This document shows positions 17,465-25,649 of a stretch of DNA of 64,000 nucleotides, piece by piece. The notes under the pieces are model-generated. The model saw only the letters and a list, made by a program, of their open reading frames with translations, ran no database searches and was not told the origin of the DNA. The position numbers were made by a program, and so were the translations under genes. The stretch comes from Actinotalea soli (GTDB taxonomy: Bacteria > Actinomycetota > Actinomycetes > Actinomycetales > Cellulomonadaceae). The stretch is from NCBI RefSeq assembly GCF_017565425.1, contig NZ_JAGEMK010000002.1, forward strand, positions 62,001 through 126,000. Reading direction: 5' to 3'. How positions within the stretch are numbered: position 1 is the stretch's first letter; every line of letters starts with the position of its first letter.

Positions 17465-18435
17465 GCTGCGTCCTCCTCGGTCTCGGACTGCTCGGGTTCG
17501 GCTGTGTGGCCCGTGAGGGCGAGGAAGACCTCGTCGAGGGTGGGCTGCCCGAGGGCGAACTGGGCCAGGGTGATGCCTGCGGCGTCGAGGGAGCCCAGGG
17601 CGCGGGTCACCACGGTCGAGCTGTCGACGCTCGCGTCCAGGGCCGCCGGGTCCACACCCTCGCGGACCTCGACCCCGAGCTCGCGGACCAGGATCTGCTG
17701 GGCGGCGGCGCGGTCCGCGGGGTCCATGACGCGTACGTGGAGCGAGCCTGAGCCCACCGAGGCCTTGAGCTCGCTCGAGGTGCCCTCGGCGATGACCTTG
17801 CCGCTGTCGATCACGCTGATCCGGTCCGCGAGCTGGTCGGCCTCGTCGAGGTACTGGGTGGTGAGCAGCACGGTGGTGCCGCTGCCGACCATGGCCCGGA
17901 TGATGTCCCACACCTCGTTGCGGCTGCGCGGGTCCAGGCCCGTGGTCGGCTCGTCGAGGAAGAGCAGCTCGGGGGTCACGACGATGCTTGCCGCGATGTC
18001 GATCCGGCGCCGCATGCCGCCCGAGTACTTCTTCACCTGGCGGTCCCCGGCCTCGGCCAGGCCGAAGGCCTCGAGCAGCTCGTTCGCCCGCCGGGTGGCC
18101 CCCGGGCCGGTGTAGCCGAAGAGCCGTCCGATGAGGCGCAGGTTCTCCCGCCCGGTGAGGTCCTCGTCGACCGAGGCGAACTGCCCGGTGAGGCTGACCC
18201 GACGTCGTACCTCGTCGGCCTCGCGGACCACGTCGCGACCCAGGACGCGGGCCGTACCGCCGTCGGGCGTGGAGAGGGTCGCGAGCATCCGGATGGTGGT
18301 CGTCTTGCCCGCGCCGTTGGGGCCGAGGAACCCGTGCACCCCGCCGCGCGGGATCGCGAGGTCGACGCCGTCCACGGCGCGGGTGCTGCCGAAGACCTTC
18401 ACGAGCCCGTGGGTCTCGATGGCGAGGTCAGTCAT
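17461..18435 (-). CDS. DrrA-like ABC exporter ATPase
   Basis: A 324-aa ATPase with Walker A (GPNGAGKTT, residues 38-46), signature [14 protein letters not shown], Walker [14 protein letters not shown] and switch [13 protein letters not shown]. The SGGMRRR signature and the long C-terminal domain ending in [13 protein letters not shown] mark the DrrA drug-exporter subgroup. ATG 18435 follows GGAGAG at good spacing; an in-frame TTG twelve bases upstream is less likely. It is the first gene of a two-gene unit. Palindromic element copy B lies about 20 bases upstream, where promoter or leader elements would be expected. Confidence 0.93.
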   Translation of the reverse strand: MTDLAIETHGLVKVFGSTRAVDGVDLAIPRGGVHGFLGPNGAGKTTTIRMLATLSTPDGGTARVLGRDVVREADEVRRRVSLTGQFASVDEDLTGRENLRLIGRLFGYTGPGATRRANELLEAFGLAEAGDRQVKKYSGGMRRRIDIAASIVVTPELLFLDEPTTGLDPRSRNEVWDIIRAMVGSGTTVLLTTQYLDEADQLADRISVIDSGKVIAEGTSSELKASVGSGSLHVRVMDPADRAAAQQILVRELGVEVREGVDPAALDASVDSSTVVTRALGSLDAAGITLAQFALGQPTLDEVFLALTGHTAEPEQSETEEDAA

Positions 18436-18454
18436 GGTGCTCTCCAATCTCCAC

Positions 18455-18504
18455 CTCGTGTCAGAAGCTCAGGTACCTCTGGGTATCTGTGGTTCTGACA
18501 CGAG
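18455..18504 (+). repeat. 50-bp palindromic element, copy B
   Basis: Same outer arms as copy A (CTCGTGTCAGAA on both sides, inverted) and the same inner TACC-N4-GGTA centre. The two arms differ from each other at three inner positions, so the hairpin has small internal mismatches. It is preceded by CCAC and followed by GA as in the other copies. It lies in the leader or promoter region of the DrrA-like gene, in the opposite orientation to it. Confidence 0.85.
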
Positions 18505-18521
18505 ATCGATGGGCAGGGTGC

Positions 18522-18576
18522 GGGGGCGGGGGGCGTGGGGGCGGGGGGCGTGGGGGCGGGGGGCGTGGGGGCGGGC
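18522..18576. repeat. G-rich 15-bp tandem repeat
   Basis: GGGGGCGGGGGGCGT is repeated three times and then decays. The plus strand carries many runs of four or more G, so it could form a G-quadruplex or stall polymerases. No coding role. Confidence 0.8.
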
Positions 18577-18718
18577 TGGGGGTAGGGCGGGGGCCTCGGT
18601 CGATGGTGGGCTCAGATCGATGGTGGTCCTCGGGGCAGACCGCCGTCGAGAGGAAAACTCATCGGACCTCCCGGCGCCGGCCCAGGGGGCGGGCCCTGCA
18701 ACCGGGCGGGCGCGCTGT

Positions 18719-19039
18719 GGGGTCGATCAGGGTCAGATGGCGACCCCGATCGACCCCAAGCCCCGAGAGCGGACGGGACGACGCGGTCCACGGCGTGCGA
18801 CGACCCACCCGGGCCTCTCCAGCCACACCCATCGTTGGGGTCGATCAAGGTCAGATGGTGACCCCGATCAACCCCAACGTTCGCCGTCCCGCAGCCACCC
18901 CTTCGGGTCCGGGTCAATGGGGTCGATCAAGGTCAGATGGTGACCCCGATCAACCCCAACGTTCGCCGTCCCGCAGCCACCCCTTCGGGTCCGGGTCAAT
19001 GGGGTCGATCAAGGTCAGATAGTGACCCTGATCGACCCC
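18719..19039. repeat. Four copies of a 39-base dyad, two within 82-bp tandem repeats
   Basis: The dyad has the arms GGGGTCGATCAAGGTCA and TGACCCCGATCAACCCC around a 5-base spacer; 14 of 17 positions pair. Copies start at 18719, 18837, 18919 and 19001. The copies at 18837 and 18919 belong to two identical 82-base units in direct tandem, and the copy at 19001 begins a third unit that soon diverges. The first copy is separate and slightly different. The core GGTCA-N5-TGACC looks like a protein-binding half-site pair, but no regulator is identified. Confidence 0.85.
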
Positions 19040-19166
19040 GGTGTTCGGGTCCGCCGTCGGCGGAGCGCGGGTGCGGGGCGTGGGTGCGGGGCGTGGGTGC
19101 GGGCGGGCGGAGCGGGACGGCCGCTCCAGGCGCAGCCGCCCCGGGACCTCCGTCCCGACGTCCGGA

Positions 19167-19183
19167 ATACCCATGGGGGGTAT
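19167..19183 (+). promoter_or_regulatory. CsoR operator of csoR
   Basis: ATACCCATGGGGGGTAT is a palindrome of the CsoR type (ATACCC...GGGTAT) located 34 bases before the csoR start. Its right half overlaps a TATGGT hexamer (19181-19186) that could be the -10 box, so CsoR bound here would block transcription until Cu(I) releases it. Seen in sequence; autoregulation is inferred from known CsoR systems. Confidence 0.8.
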
Positions 19184-19216
19184 GGTGTTGAGCCTGCAGA
19201 CACCGAGGAGGGACCC

Positions 19217-19498
19217 ATGGCGGGATACACGGGCAGCAAGGACGACTACCTCAAGCGGCTGCGTCGCGTGGAGGGGCAGGTCCGCGGCATCGCGCGCATG
19301 GTCGACGAGGACACGTACTGCATCGACATCCTCACCCAGGTCGCGGCGGTCACGAAGGCCCTCGAGGCCGTGAGCCTGGGCCTGCTCGAGGACCACCTCG
19401 CGCACTGCGTCGTCGATGCGGCGCGTGAGTCCGACGAGGCCGGGGCCGCCAAGGTCCGCGAAGCCTCCGACGCGATCGCCCGCCTCGTCCGCAGCTGA
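19217..19498 (+). CDS. csoR: Copper-sensing repressor CsoR
   Basis: A 93-aa all-helical CsoR/RcnR-family repressor. The Cu(I) ligands Cys35, His60 and Cys64 are all present in the expected C-H-C pattern (YCIDIL; DHLAHCV), and the N-terminal YLKRLRRVEGQVRGIARM is typical. ATG 19217 follows GAGGAGGG at ideal spacing; the frame is open upstream but not coding. It should repress itself and the copper export genes copZ and copA, which follow. A CsoR operator lies in its promoter. Palindromic element copy C separates it from copZ. Confidence 0.95.
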   Translation: MAGYTGSKDDYLKRLRRVEGQVRGIARMVDEDTYCIDILTQVAAVTKALEAVSLGLLEDHLAHCVVDAARESDEAGAAKVREASDAIARLVRS

Positions 19499-19510
19499 CC
19501 ATCACCCCAC

Positions 19511-19560
19511 CTCGTGTCAGAAGCACGGATACCCAGGGGTACCTGAGGTTCTGACACGAG
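19511..19560 (+). repeat. 50-bp palindromic element, copy C
   Basis: Third copy of the element, twelve bases after the csoR stop and twenty before copZ. The outer arms CTCGTGTCAGAA are intact, and the arms mismatch at four inner positions. Its centre reads ATACCCAGGGGTACC, close to the CsoR operator in front of csoR, so it may serve as terminator, attenuator or a second operator for copZ-copA. Flanks CCAC and GA are conserved. Confidence 0.88.
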
Positions 19561-19579
19561 ACGTAGACAGGAGAGCACC

Positions 19580-19822
19580 ATGAGCACCAGCACCCAGACC
19601 ACCACCGTCGGCGTCCAGGGCATGACCTGCGGGCACTGCGTCAGCTCGGTCGACGAGGAGCTGCGCGCCCTGGCCGGGGTGACCGCGGTCGACGTCGACC
19701 TCGTGACGGGCGGCACCTCGACGGTCACCATCACCAGCACCGAGCCCCTGAGCGACGAGGCCGTCGCCGGCGCGATCGACGAGGCCGGCTACACGATCGC
19801 CCCGCCGCGCTCCCTGATCTGA
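19580..19822 (+). CDS. copZ: Copper chaperone CopZ
   Basis: An 80-aa heavy-metal-associated (HMA) domain protein. The Cu(I)-binding motif MTCGHC is at residues 15-20. It should carry copper to the CopA pump or hand it to CsoR. The start is preceded by GACAGGAGAGC, a good ribosome site. It follows csoR and precedes copA in the same direction. Confidence 0.93.
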   Translation: MSTSTQTTTVGVQGMTCGHCVSSVDEELRALAGVTAVDVDLVTGGTSTVTITSTEPLSDEAVAGAIDEAGYTIAPPRSLI

Positions 19823-19855
19823 GCGACTGACCGGGCCGGCCGTTCGGGCCCCCGT

Positions 19856-19892
19856 ACGCACCGGCTTGGACGCACCGGCTTGGACGCACCGG
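19856..19892. repeat. 14-bp tandem repeat before copA
   Basis: ACGCACCGGCTTGG occurs twice exactly plus a nine-base third copy, between copZ and copA. No function evident. Confidence 0.8.
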
Positions 19893-19938
19893 CCCCAGGT
19901 CCACCCACCCCGCATCACACGACCTCGGACGTGATCAC

Positions 19939-22509
19939 ATGACCGACCAGACCCCCGCAGGCACCCCAGCCCCCGGCACGGCAAGCGCCTCCCCCGGCAA
20001 GGCTGACGCCGCCACCCCGTCCCCCCTCGAGCAGACGACGGCCCCCGTCGCCGTGCTCGACCTCGCCGTGAGCGGCATGACCTGCGCGTCGTGCGTGGCA
20101 CGGGTCGAGAAGAAGATCGGCAAGGTCCCGGGGGCCACGGCGACCGTCAACCTCGCGACCGAGACCGCCCAGGTCCACATCGCCGACGACGTCGACGCGG
20201 CGTCCGTGGTCAAGGCCGTCCAGGCCGCGGGCTACTCCGCCACCGTGCTGCGGGACAGCCGCGCCGTCGCGAAGGCCAAGGCCGCGCGGGCGGCCGAGAC
20301 CGAGCAGGGTGCGGCGGACGCGGACGGGTCCGGCACGCACGACAGCCACGACATGGCCCTCTCGGGCCACTCGATGGCCGAGGGCCACGAGATGGACCCG
20401 GACGAGGACACCTCGGCCCCCGAACGGGACCGGGGCGCGGACCTGCGCCGTCGTCTGATCGTCGCCTCGATCCTCACGCTGCCGGTGCTGGTGCTGTCGA
20501 TGGTGCCGCCGCTGCAGTTCCCGGGCTGGCAGTGGGTCGTCACCGTGCTGGCCCTGCCCGTGGTGACGTGGGCGTCGTGGCCGTTCCACCGGGCGGCGGT
20601 CCGGGCAGCCCGGCACGGCTCCTCGACCATGGACACCCTGGTCTCCCTCGGCATCACGGCCGCGAGCCTGTGGTCCGTGTGGGCCGTGACCCTGGGCGGG
20701 GCGGGCGAGATCGGCATGCGGATGGAGCCCGTGCTCATCCCCCGCATGGGTGCGGGCGAGATGCACATGCCCGAGATCTACTTCGAGGTCGCCGCCGTGG
20801 TGGCGACCTTCCTCCTCGCCGGCCGTTACGCCGAGCACCGCTCGCGCCGTCAGGCGGGCGACGCCCTGCGCACCCTGCTCTCCCTGGGCGCCACCCAGGC
20901 GACCCTGCTGGTCGACGACGGCGGTCGGCGCACCGAGCGCGAGGTCCCGGTCGAGGACCTGCGCGAGGGTGACCTCTTCGCCGTCCGTCCCGGGGAGAAG
21001 GTCGCCACCGACGGCGTGGTCGTCGAGGGCACGAGCGCCGTCGACACCTCGCTGCTCACCGGTGAGCCCGTGCCGGTCGACGTCGAGCCGGGCAGCCAGG
21101 TGACCGGGGCGACCATCAACACCTCGGGCTGGCTGGCCGTCCGGGCGACCCGCGTGGGCGAGGAGACGATGCTCGCGCAGATCGGCCGGCTGGTCGCGCA
21201 GGCCCAGACGGGCAAGGCGCCGATCCAGCGGTTGGCCGACCGGATCTCGGCGGTCTTCGTCCCGATCGTCAACGTGCTGGCCATCGGCACCTTCGTCGTC
21301 TGGCTGCTGGTCGGCGGCGGCGTGCAGGCTGCGTTCACGGCGGCCGTGGCCGTGCTGATCATCGCCTGCCCGTGCGCCCTGGGCCTGGCGACCCCCACGG
21401 CTCTGCTGGTGGGCACGGGCCGCGGGGCTCAGCTCGGCATCCTCATCAAGGGCCCTGAGATCCTCGAGTCCACCCGCCGGGTCGACACCGTGGTGCTCGA
21501 CAAGACCGGCACGGTGACCGAGGGGCGCATGGAGCTCGTCGAGGTGCTGCCCGGCGAGGGCGTCGAGCGCGAGGAGCTGCTGCGCTTCGCCGGAGCCGTC
21601 GAGGGCCGCAGCGAGCACCCCATCGCGCGCGCGATCGCCGCCGGGGCCCGCGACACCCTCACCACGGGTGGCGCCCCCGAGCCAGGAACCCCCGCGCCCG
21701 ACGACGTCGCGGTGGGGGCGGACGGTGTGGCGGTCGGCTCCGACCAGGTGGTCGAGTTCCTCAACGAGCCCGGCCGTGGGGTCTCCGGTGTGGTCCGCAC
21801 CGCCCACAGCGGGGTCGGCGTGGGTCGCCGCGTCCTGGTCGGGCGCCCGACCTGGCTGCGAGAGCAGGGGGTCAGCACCACGGCCCTCGACGGCGTCTTC
21901 ACCGAGGCCGAGCAGGGCGGCGCCACCGCGGTCATGGCTGCGTGGAGCGGGGCTGCACGCGGAGTGCTCGTGCTGCGGGACCCGGTCAAGGCCAGCTCGA
22001 CCGCGGCCGTCGCCGAGCTCACCGCCCTCGGCCTGCGCCCCGTGCTGCTCACCGGCGACAACGCGGGCGCGGCCCGGCACGTGGCCGACCAGGTGGGCAT
22101 CAGCGAGGTGATCGCCGAGGTGCTGCCCGCGCAGAAGGTCGAGGTCGTCGAGGAGCTGCAGTCCGAGGGCCGCGTGGTCGCGATGATCGGCGACGGCGTG
22201 AACGACGCCGCCGCCCTCGCGCAGGCCGACCTGGGCCTGGCCATGGGCACGGGCACCGACGTCGCGATCCAGGCCGCCGACATCACCCTGGTGCGCGGTG
22301 ACCTGCGTTCGGCCGGTCAGGCCATCCGCCTGTCCCGCCGCACCCTGAGGGTCATCAAGCAGAACCTGTTCTGGGCCTTCGCCTACAACGTGGCCGCGAT
22401 CCCGCTGGCCGCGCTGGGCCTGCTCAACCCGATGATCGCGGGGGCCGCGATGGCCTTCAGCTCAGTGCTGGTGGTCACGAACTCGCTGCGGCTGCGCCGG
22501 GCGGGCTGA
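19939..22509 (+). CDS. copA: Cu(I)-exporting P1B-type ATPase
   Basis: An 856-aa pump. One N-terminal HMA domain has MTCASC at residues 47-52. A His/Met-rich linker (HDSHDMALSGHSMAEGHEM, about 113-131) follows, which may bind extra copper. Then come eight expected helices with the metal-binding CPC (Cys477-Cys479, in IIACPCALG), the actuator TGE, the phosphorylated Asp521 in DKTGT, the P1B hallmark His560-Pro561 in SEHP, and the GDGVND hinge (751-756). CPC plus the C-terminal NPMIAGAAMAFSS end marks Cu(I) specificity. The ATG lacks a strong ribosome site. It completes the CsoR-CopZ-CopA copper defence module. Confidence 0.96.
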   Translation: MTDQTPAGTPAPGTASASPGKADAATPSPLEQTTAPVAVLDLAVSGMTCASCVARVEKKIGKVPGATATVNLATETAQVHIADDVDAASVVKAVQAAGYSATVLRDSRAVAKAKAARAAETEQGAADADGSGTHDSHDMALSGHSMAEGHEMDPDEDTSAPERDRGADLRRRLIVASILTLPVLVLSMVPPLQFPGWQWVVTVLALPVVTWASWPFHRAAVRAARHGSSTMDTLVSLGITAASLWSVWAVTLGGAGEIGMRMEPVLIPRMGAGEMHMPEIYFEVAAVVATFLLAGRYAEHRSRRQAGDALRTLLSLGATQATLLVDDGGRRTEREVPVEDLREGDLFAVRPGEKVATDGVVVEGTSAVDTSLLTGEPVPVDVEPGSQVTGATINTSGWLAVRATRVGEETMLAQIGRLVAQAQTGKAPIQRLADRISAVFVPIVNVLAIGTFVVWLLVGGGVQAAFTAAVAVLIIACPCALGLATPTALLVGTGRGAQLGILIKGPEILESTRRVDTVVLDKTGTVTEGRMELVEVLPGEGVEREELLRFAGAVEGRSEHPIARAIAAGARDTLTTGGAPEPGTPAPDDVAVGADGVAVGSDQVVEFLNEPGRGVSGVVRTAHSGVGVGRRVLVGRPTWLREQGVSTTALDGVFTEAEQGGATAVMAAWSGAARGVLVLRDPVKASSTAAVAELTALGLRPVLLTGDNAGAARHVADQVGISEVIAEVLPAQKVEVVEELQSEGRVVAMIGDGVNDAAALAQADLGLAMGTGTDVAIQAADITLVRGDLRSAGQAIRLSRRTLRVIKQNLFWAFAYNVAAIPLAALGLLNPMIAGAAMAFSSVLVVTNSLRLRRAG

Positions 22510-22555
22510 ACCGGCGGCGCAGCAACAGGATCCCGGCGCCGTCGGCCGCGCCCGC

Positions 22556-23323
22556 TCACCGGAACCGGCGCCCCTGGTCCCGGCGGTACGCCGTGACCGC
22601 GAGCGCGGCCACCAGCACGGTCCACCCCACGAGCACGACGACGTCGAACACTGTCGCCCCGCTGCCGGTGGTGACGTGCACGAGCAGGTCTCGTCCGGCG
22701 CGGGTGGGGAGGAAGCCGGAGAAGGTGTCGAGCCAGCCGGGGAACATCTCCGGGGGCAGGAAGAGCCCGCCGCCGAAGGCCAGCGGGAAGAGGATCACCT
22801 GGGCGATGGGCAGCGCTGCCTTGACGCTCAGGGCATAGCCGATCGCGAGGCCGGCGAAGAGGAAGGGCGTGCCGGCGAGCAGCACCATGCCGATCCCGCC
22901 GATCAGCTGGCCCGCGCTCGGTGCGGCCTCGGTGGCCACGGCCCCGAGCACGAGCAGGGGCACGAGGGCGATGAGGGAGAACAGCCCGCCGCTGAGCAGG
23001 CGCCCGCCGAGCCGCGGCACGGGGCCGGCGGGCAGGGTGCGGATGTAGGCGTCGAAGGGCTGGGCGCGGTCCTCGGCGACCCCCACCCCGTAGGTGAAGA
23101 TGCAGGTGGACATGACGGCGAAGAGCGCGAACTGCGCGACGGCCTGGGTCGCGAGCTGGGTGTCGCCGGCGATCTCCCGCTGGGGCAGCACGAAGAAGCT
23201 CAGGGCCAGGGCGGGGAACACCATGTTCCCGATCACGGCGATCGGGATCCGCACGGTCTCGAGCACCTGGAAGCGGGTGTGGGCGAGGGTCAGGCGCAGC
23301 TCGCGGCCCGCGTCGACGGTCAT
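22556..23323 (-). CDS. ABC-2 type exporter permease
   Basis: A 255-aa membrane protein with six hydrophobic segments and the ABC-2 features LRLTLAHTRFQVLETVRIP (N-terminal amphipathic opening) and FLPPEMFPGWLDTFSGFLPT. ATG 23323 overlaps the stop of its ATPase (ATGA). It converges on copA with 46 bases between the stops. Part of a four-gene unit with an ATPase, a winged-helix regulator and a membrane protein. Substrate unknown. Confidence 0.88.
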   Translation of the reverse strand: MTVDAGRELRLTLAHTRFQVLETVRIPIAVIGNMVFPALALSFFVLPQREIAGDTQLATQAVAQFALFAVMSTCIFTYGVGVAEDRAQPFDAYIRTLPAGPVPRLGGRLLSGGLFSLIALVPLLVLGAVATEAAPSAGQLIGGIGMVLLAGTPFLFAGLAIGYALSVKAALPIAQVILFPLAFGGGLFLPPEMFPGWLDTFSGFLPTRAGRDLLVHVTTGSGATVFDVVVLVGWTVLVAALAVTAYRRDQGRRFR

Positions 23324-24312
23324 GGGCGTGCTCCCTCGGTGGTGACGGTGGACCGGGCCTGGTCGACGGCGGCTGCTTGCTGGGTGGCGCCGGGCTGGGT
23401 TGCCCCGGGCGGGGTGCGGGTCATGGTGAGGAAGGCCTCCTCGAGGGTGGCGCCGGCGATGGTGAGCCCCTCGAAGGGCACGTCGGCGGCGACGAGCGCG
23501 CGGACTGCGGCGTCGGCGTCGCTGACCAGGAGCTCGTGCCGCCCGTCGGCGCTGGTCTCGTGCTGGGTGAGGCCCGGGACCGTGGCGAGGGAGGAGACCG
23601 CGGCGTCGGGGACGCGCAGGCTCATGCGGCGCAGGGCCACGCGGTCGAGGATCACGTCGAGCCTGTCGTCGGCGAGCACCTGCCCGCGGTCCACGACGAC
23701 GACGCGCTGAGCCAGGGCCTGGACCTCCTCGAGGTAGTGCGAGGTCAGCACGATGGTGCCGCCCTGGGCGTGGTAGCTGCGCAGCGCGTCCCACAGGGCG
23801 TGGCGGGCGTCGACGTCGAGGCCGGTGGTCGGTTCGTCGAGGAGCACCAGCTCGGGGCGGCCGGTGAGGGCGAGGCCGATCGCGAGGCGGCGCTTCTGCC
23901 CGCCCGAGAGGCCGCCGGTCTGGCGCCGAGCCAGGTCGGTGAGCCCGAACATCTCGAGCACCTCGGCGGTCGGCATCGGGTCCGGGTAGTGGCGGGCGAC
24001 GAAGTCGACGACCTCGGCCACGCGCAGGGTCGGGGGCAGGCCCGTCTCCTGAGGGGTGGTCCCCAGGCGGGCGCGCGAGGCCGGGTCACGAGGGTCACCA
24101 CCGAAGAGCCGGATGGTGCCGGAGTCGGGCTTGCGCAGGCCGTTGATGAGGCTGAGCAGGGTGGTCTTGCCCGCTCCGTTGGGGCCCAGCAGGCCGAGCA
24201 GCTCGCCGCGGCGCACGGTCAGGGAGACGTCGTCGAGGGCGACGGTCGCGTCGAAGCGGCGGGTCACGTGCTCGACCTCGACCACGTGGGGCGGGGCGGT
24301 GGCGCTGGTCAT
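23320..24312 (-). CDS. ABC exporter ATPase
   Basis: A 330-aa ATPase with Walker [10 protein letters not shown] (residues 43-51), Q-loop TPQET, signature LSGGQKRRLAIG, Walker [13 protein letters not shown] and switch LTSHYLEEVQ. It is followed by a C-terminal domain and a Thr/Ala/Gln-rich tail. The ATG overlaps the stop of the regulator gene (ATGA), so the regulator, ATPase and permease are coupled. Confidence 0.94.
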   Translation of the reverse strand: MTSATAPPHVVEVEHVTRRFDATVALDDVSLTVRRGELLGLLGPNGAGKTTLLSLINGLRKPDSGTIRLFGGDPRDPASRARLGTTPQETGLPPTLRVAEVVDFVARHYPDPMPTAEVLEMFGLTDLARRQTGGLSGGQKRRLAIGLALTGRPELVLLDEPTTGLDVDARHALWDALRSYHAQGGTIVLTSHYLEEVQALAQRVVVVDRGQVLADDRLDVILDRVALRRMSLRVPDAAVSSLATVPGLTQHETSADGRHELLVSDADAAVRALVAADVPFEGLTIAGATLEEAFLTMTRTPPGATQPGATQQAAAVDQARSTVTTEGARP

Positions 24313-24719
24313 CGGGGCTCCTCAGCCGTGGTGGGCGTGCTCGTCGCGTGGGCGGTGGCGCTCGCCGTCGCGCCCTCGTCGGGCGGGGTGGGGTTCTCGG
24401 GTGGGGTGAGGTCGGGGTGCGGGGTGAGCAGGGCGCGGAGCTGGGTCATGTAGTTCTCGAAGGCACCGCGGCCTGCACGGGTCGCGCCGACCTGGGTGGA
24501 CGGGACCCTGCCCTGGTGGCCCTTGATCGTCTCGACGTAGCCGGCGTCCTCGAGCTTGCGCAGGTGGGTCGAGAGGTTGCCCGCGGTGGCGTCGAGCAGG
24601 GACTGCAGGCGGGGGAAGGTGAGGCGGCTGCCGTCGGGGAGGGCCGTGAGGGTGGTCATGATGCGCAGCCGGGCCTGGGTGTGGATGAGGGGGTCGAGGT
24701 CCCCCGGGGTGCCAGCCAT
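24309..24719 (-). CDS. Winged-helix transcriptional regulator (ArsR/MarR-like)
   Basis: A 136-aa protein with one winged helix-turn-helix (residues ~10-95): LIHTQARLRIMTTL, FPRLQSLLDATAGNLSTHLR as recognition helix region, then the wing GYVETIKG. This is the short regulator type commonly found in front of ABC-2 exporters. The C-terminal third is low-complexity, rich in Pro, Thr and Ala. It overlaps the gene before it by one base and the ATPase by four. It probably represses its own operon. Confidence 0.85.
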   Translation of the reverse strand: MAGTPGDLDPLIHTQARLRIMTTLTALPDGSRLTFPRLQSLLDATAGNLSTHLRKLEDAGYVETIKGHQGRVPSTQVGATRAGRGAFENYMTQLRALLTPHPDLTPPENPTPPDEGATASATAHATSTPTTAEEPR

Positions 24720-25477
24720 CAGGAGCCCACGGACGGGATGGCGTCACGAGCACGGGCGGCCTCGGCGCGGCGCCGCTGCACCCCTTCGACGAACGCGCCG
24801 GCCAGCAGGCCGCCACCCCCGGCGAGGGCCATGACCAGCAGCATGTGCGGGTGCCCGACGATGGCAGCGACGATCGTCACGCTCGAGATCCAGACCCCGA
24901 GCCGGAACCCGGAGCGGTCGATCCAGACGGCGGCGCCGGTCATGTAGAGGACGCCGACGAGCAAGGAGGACAGCACCGGCATGACGGTGCCCATGATCGC
25001 GGGGCTCGCGTCGAGCCGACCGAGCGCGTAGGAGAGGGCGCCGACCCCCGCGAAGGACAGGATCCACGCCCACCCGGTCATCTCACCCTGGATGGCTGCG
25101 GCACCGCGGATGCCGGCGTTGCGACGCGAGAGGTGGACGGTGGTGATGGCCGCGGCCCCGACGAGCAGCGCGAAGAACGTCAGCCCTGCCGCCAGGCGCG
25201 GGACCTCGACCGGCGGGTCCTCGAGGGCAGCGAGCCACATCATCAGGAACCCGATCAGCCACGCGACGCCCCACGAGCCGTAGAGAAGTCGACCGTCGAG
25301 GTCGGTCGCCGCCCGCACCCGGTCCTGCTGCGCGGCGATGAGCGCGGCGACCTGCGCGAGGTCGAGGGGGTCGTCGTCGGGAAGGTCGTCGGCGGGGAGC
25401 GCCTCGTCGGCCGCGCCGTCAGGGGTACCGGGTCCTGGCGTGGCTCTCCCTGGGGTGGGGTGCGGGTCGGTGGCCAT
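24719..25477 (-). CDS. Multi-helix membrane protein, unknown function
   Basis: A 252-aa protein with an acidic, Pro-rich cytosolic N-terminus (~1-65) and about six hydrophobic helices. The motif LAQVAALIAAQQDRVRAATDLDGRLLYGSWG before the first helix recalls membrane proteins that accompany this regulator and exporter type in actinobacteria. ATG 25477 follows GGAGG by five bases. It is the first gene of the operon 25477-22556. I cannot name a function; a sensor or accessory subunit of the exporter is possible. Confidence 0.8.
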   Translation of the reverse strand: MATDPHPTPGRATPGPGTPDGAADEALPADDLPDDDPLDLAQVAALIAAQQDRVRAATDLDGRLLYGSWGVAWLIGFLMMWLAALEDPPVEVPRLAAGLTFFALLVGAAAITTVHLSRRNAGIRGAAAIQGEMTGWAWILSFAGVGALSYALGRLDASPAIMGTVMPVLSSLLVGVLYMTGAAVWIDRSGFRLGVWISSVTIVAAIVGHPHMLLVMALAGGGGLLAGAFVEGVQRRRAEAARARDAIPSVGS

Positions 25478-25527
25478 GGAATCCTCCGGTGCCTTCGGGA
25501 CGTCGACTGGCACTCCTGTGATCTGCC

Positions 25528-25557
25528 AGCAACTACTTTGCGCTGCAAACTGCTTTG
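25528..25557. promoter_or_regulatory. Possible operator upstream of the regulator-exporter operon
   Basis: About 60-80 bases before the first gene of the operon, TTTGC-GCT-GCAAA forms a short palindrome (25537-25549), overlapped by two direct copies of ACTNCTTTG. The sequence is AT-richer than its surroundings. It is a candidate site for the winged-helix regulator encoded in the operon; this is inference. Confidence 0.35.
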
Positions 25558-25649
25558 TCGATGGTCCACCGCGCGTCGCCCGCCCGTCAAGCCCACCCCG
25601 GTTCGCCGACGTCCAGGGACCGTCCAGCCCGCTCCCGTAGCGTTGGCCC

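Larger units (their letters stand above)
18436..19216. other. Non-coding, repeat-rich region between the DrrA-like gene and csoR
   Basis: These 781 bases hold no convincing gene. Open frames on both strands only follow the repeat structure. In order they contain palindromic element copy B, a G-rich 15-bp tandem array, four copies of a 39-base dyad (two within perfect 82-bp tandem units) and the CsoR operator. The stretch probably carries the promoters of the two divergent units and otherwise looks like repeat expansion. Confidence 0.8.

Noticed and set aside
18612-19022. Repetitive open frames on both strands in the 82-bp repeat region
   Set aside because: The predicted proteins only mirror the DNA repeats, have no start signals and lie between clear regulatory elements.
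18837-19039. CRISPR-like array
   Set aside because: The 82-bp units are identical throughout with no unique spacers, there are only two full copies, and no cas genes are near.
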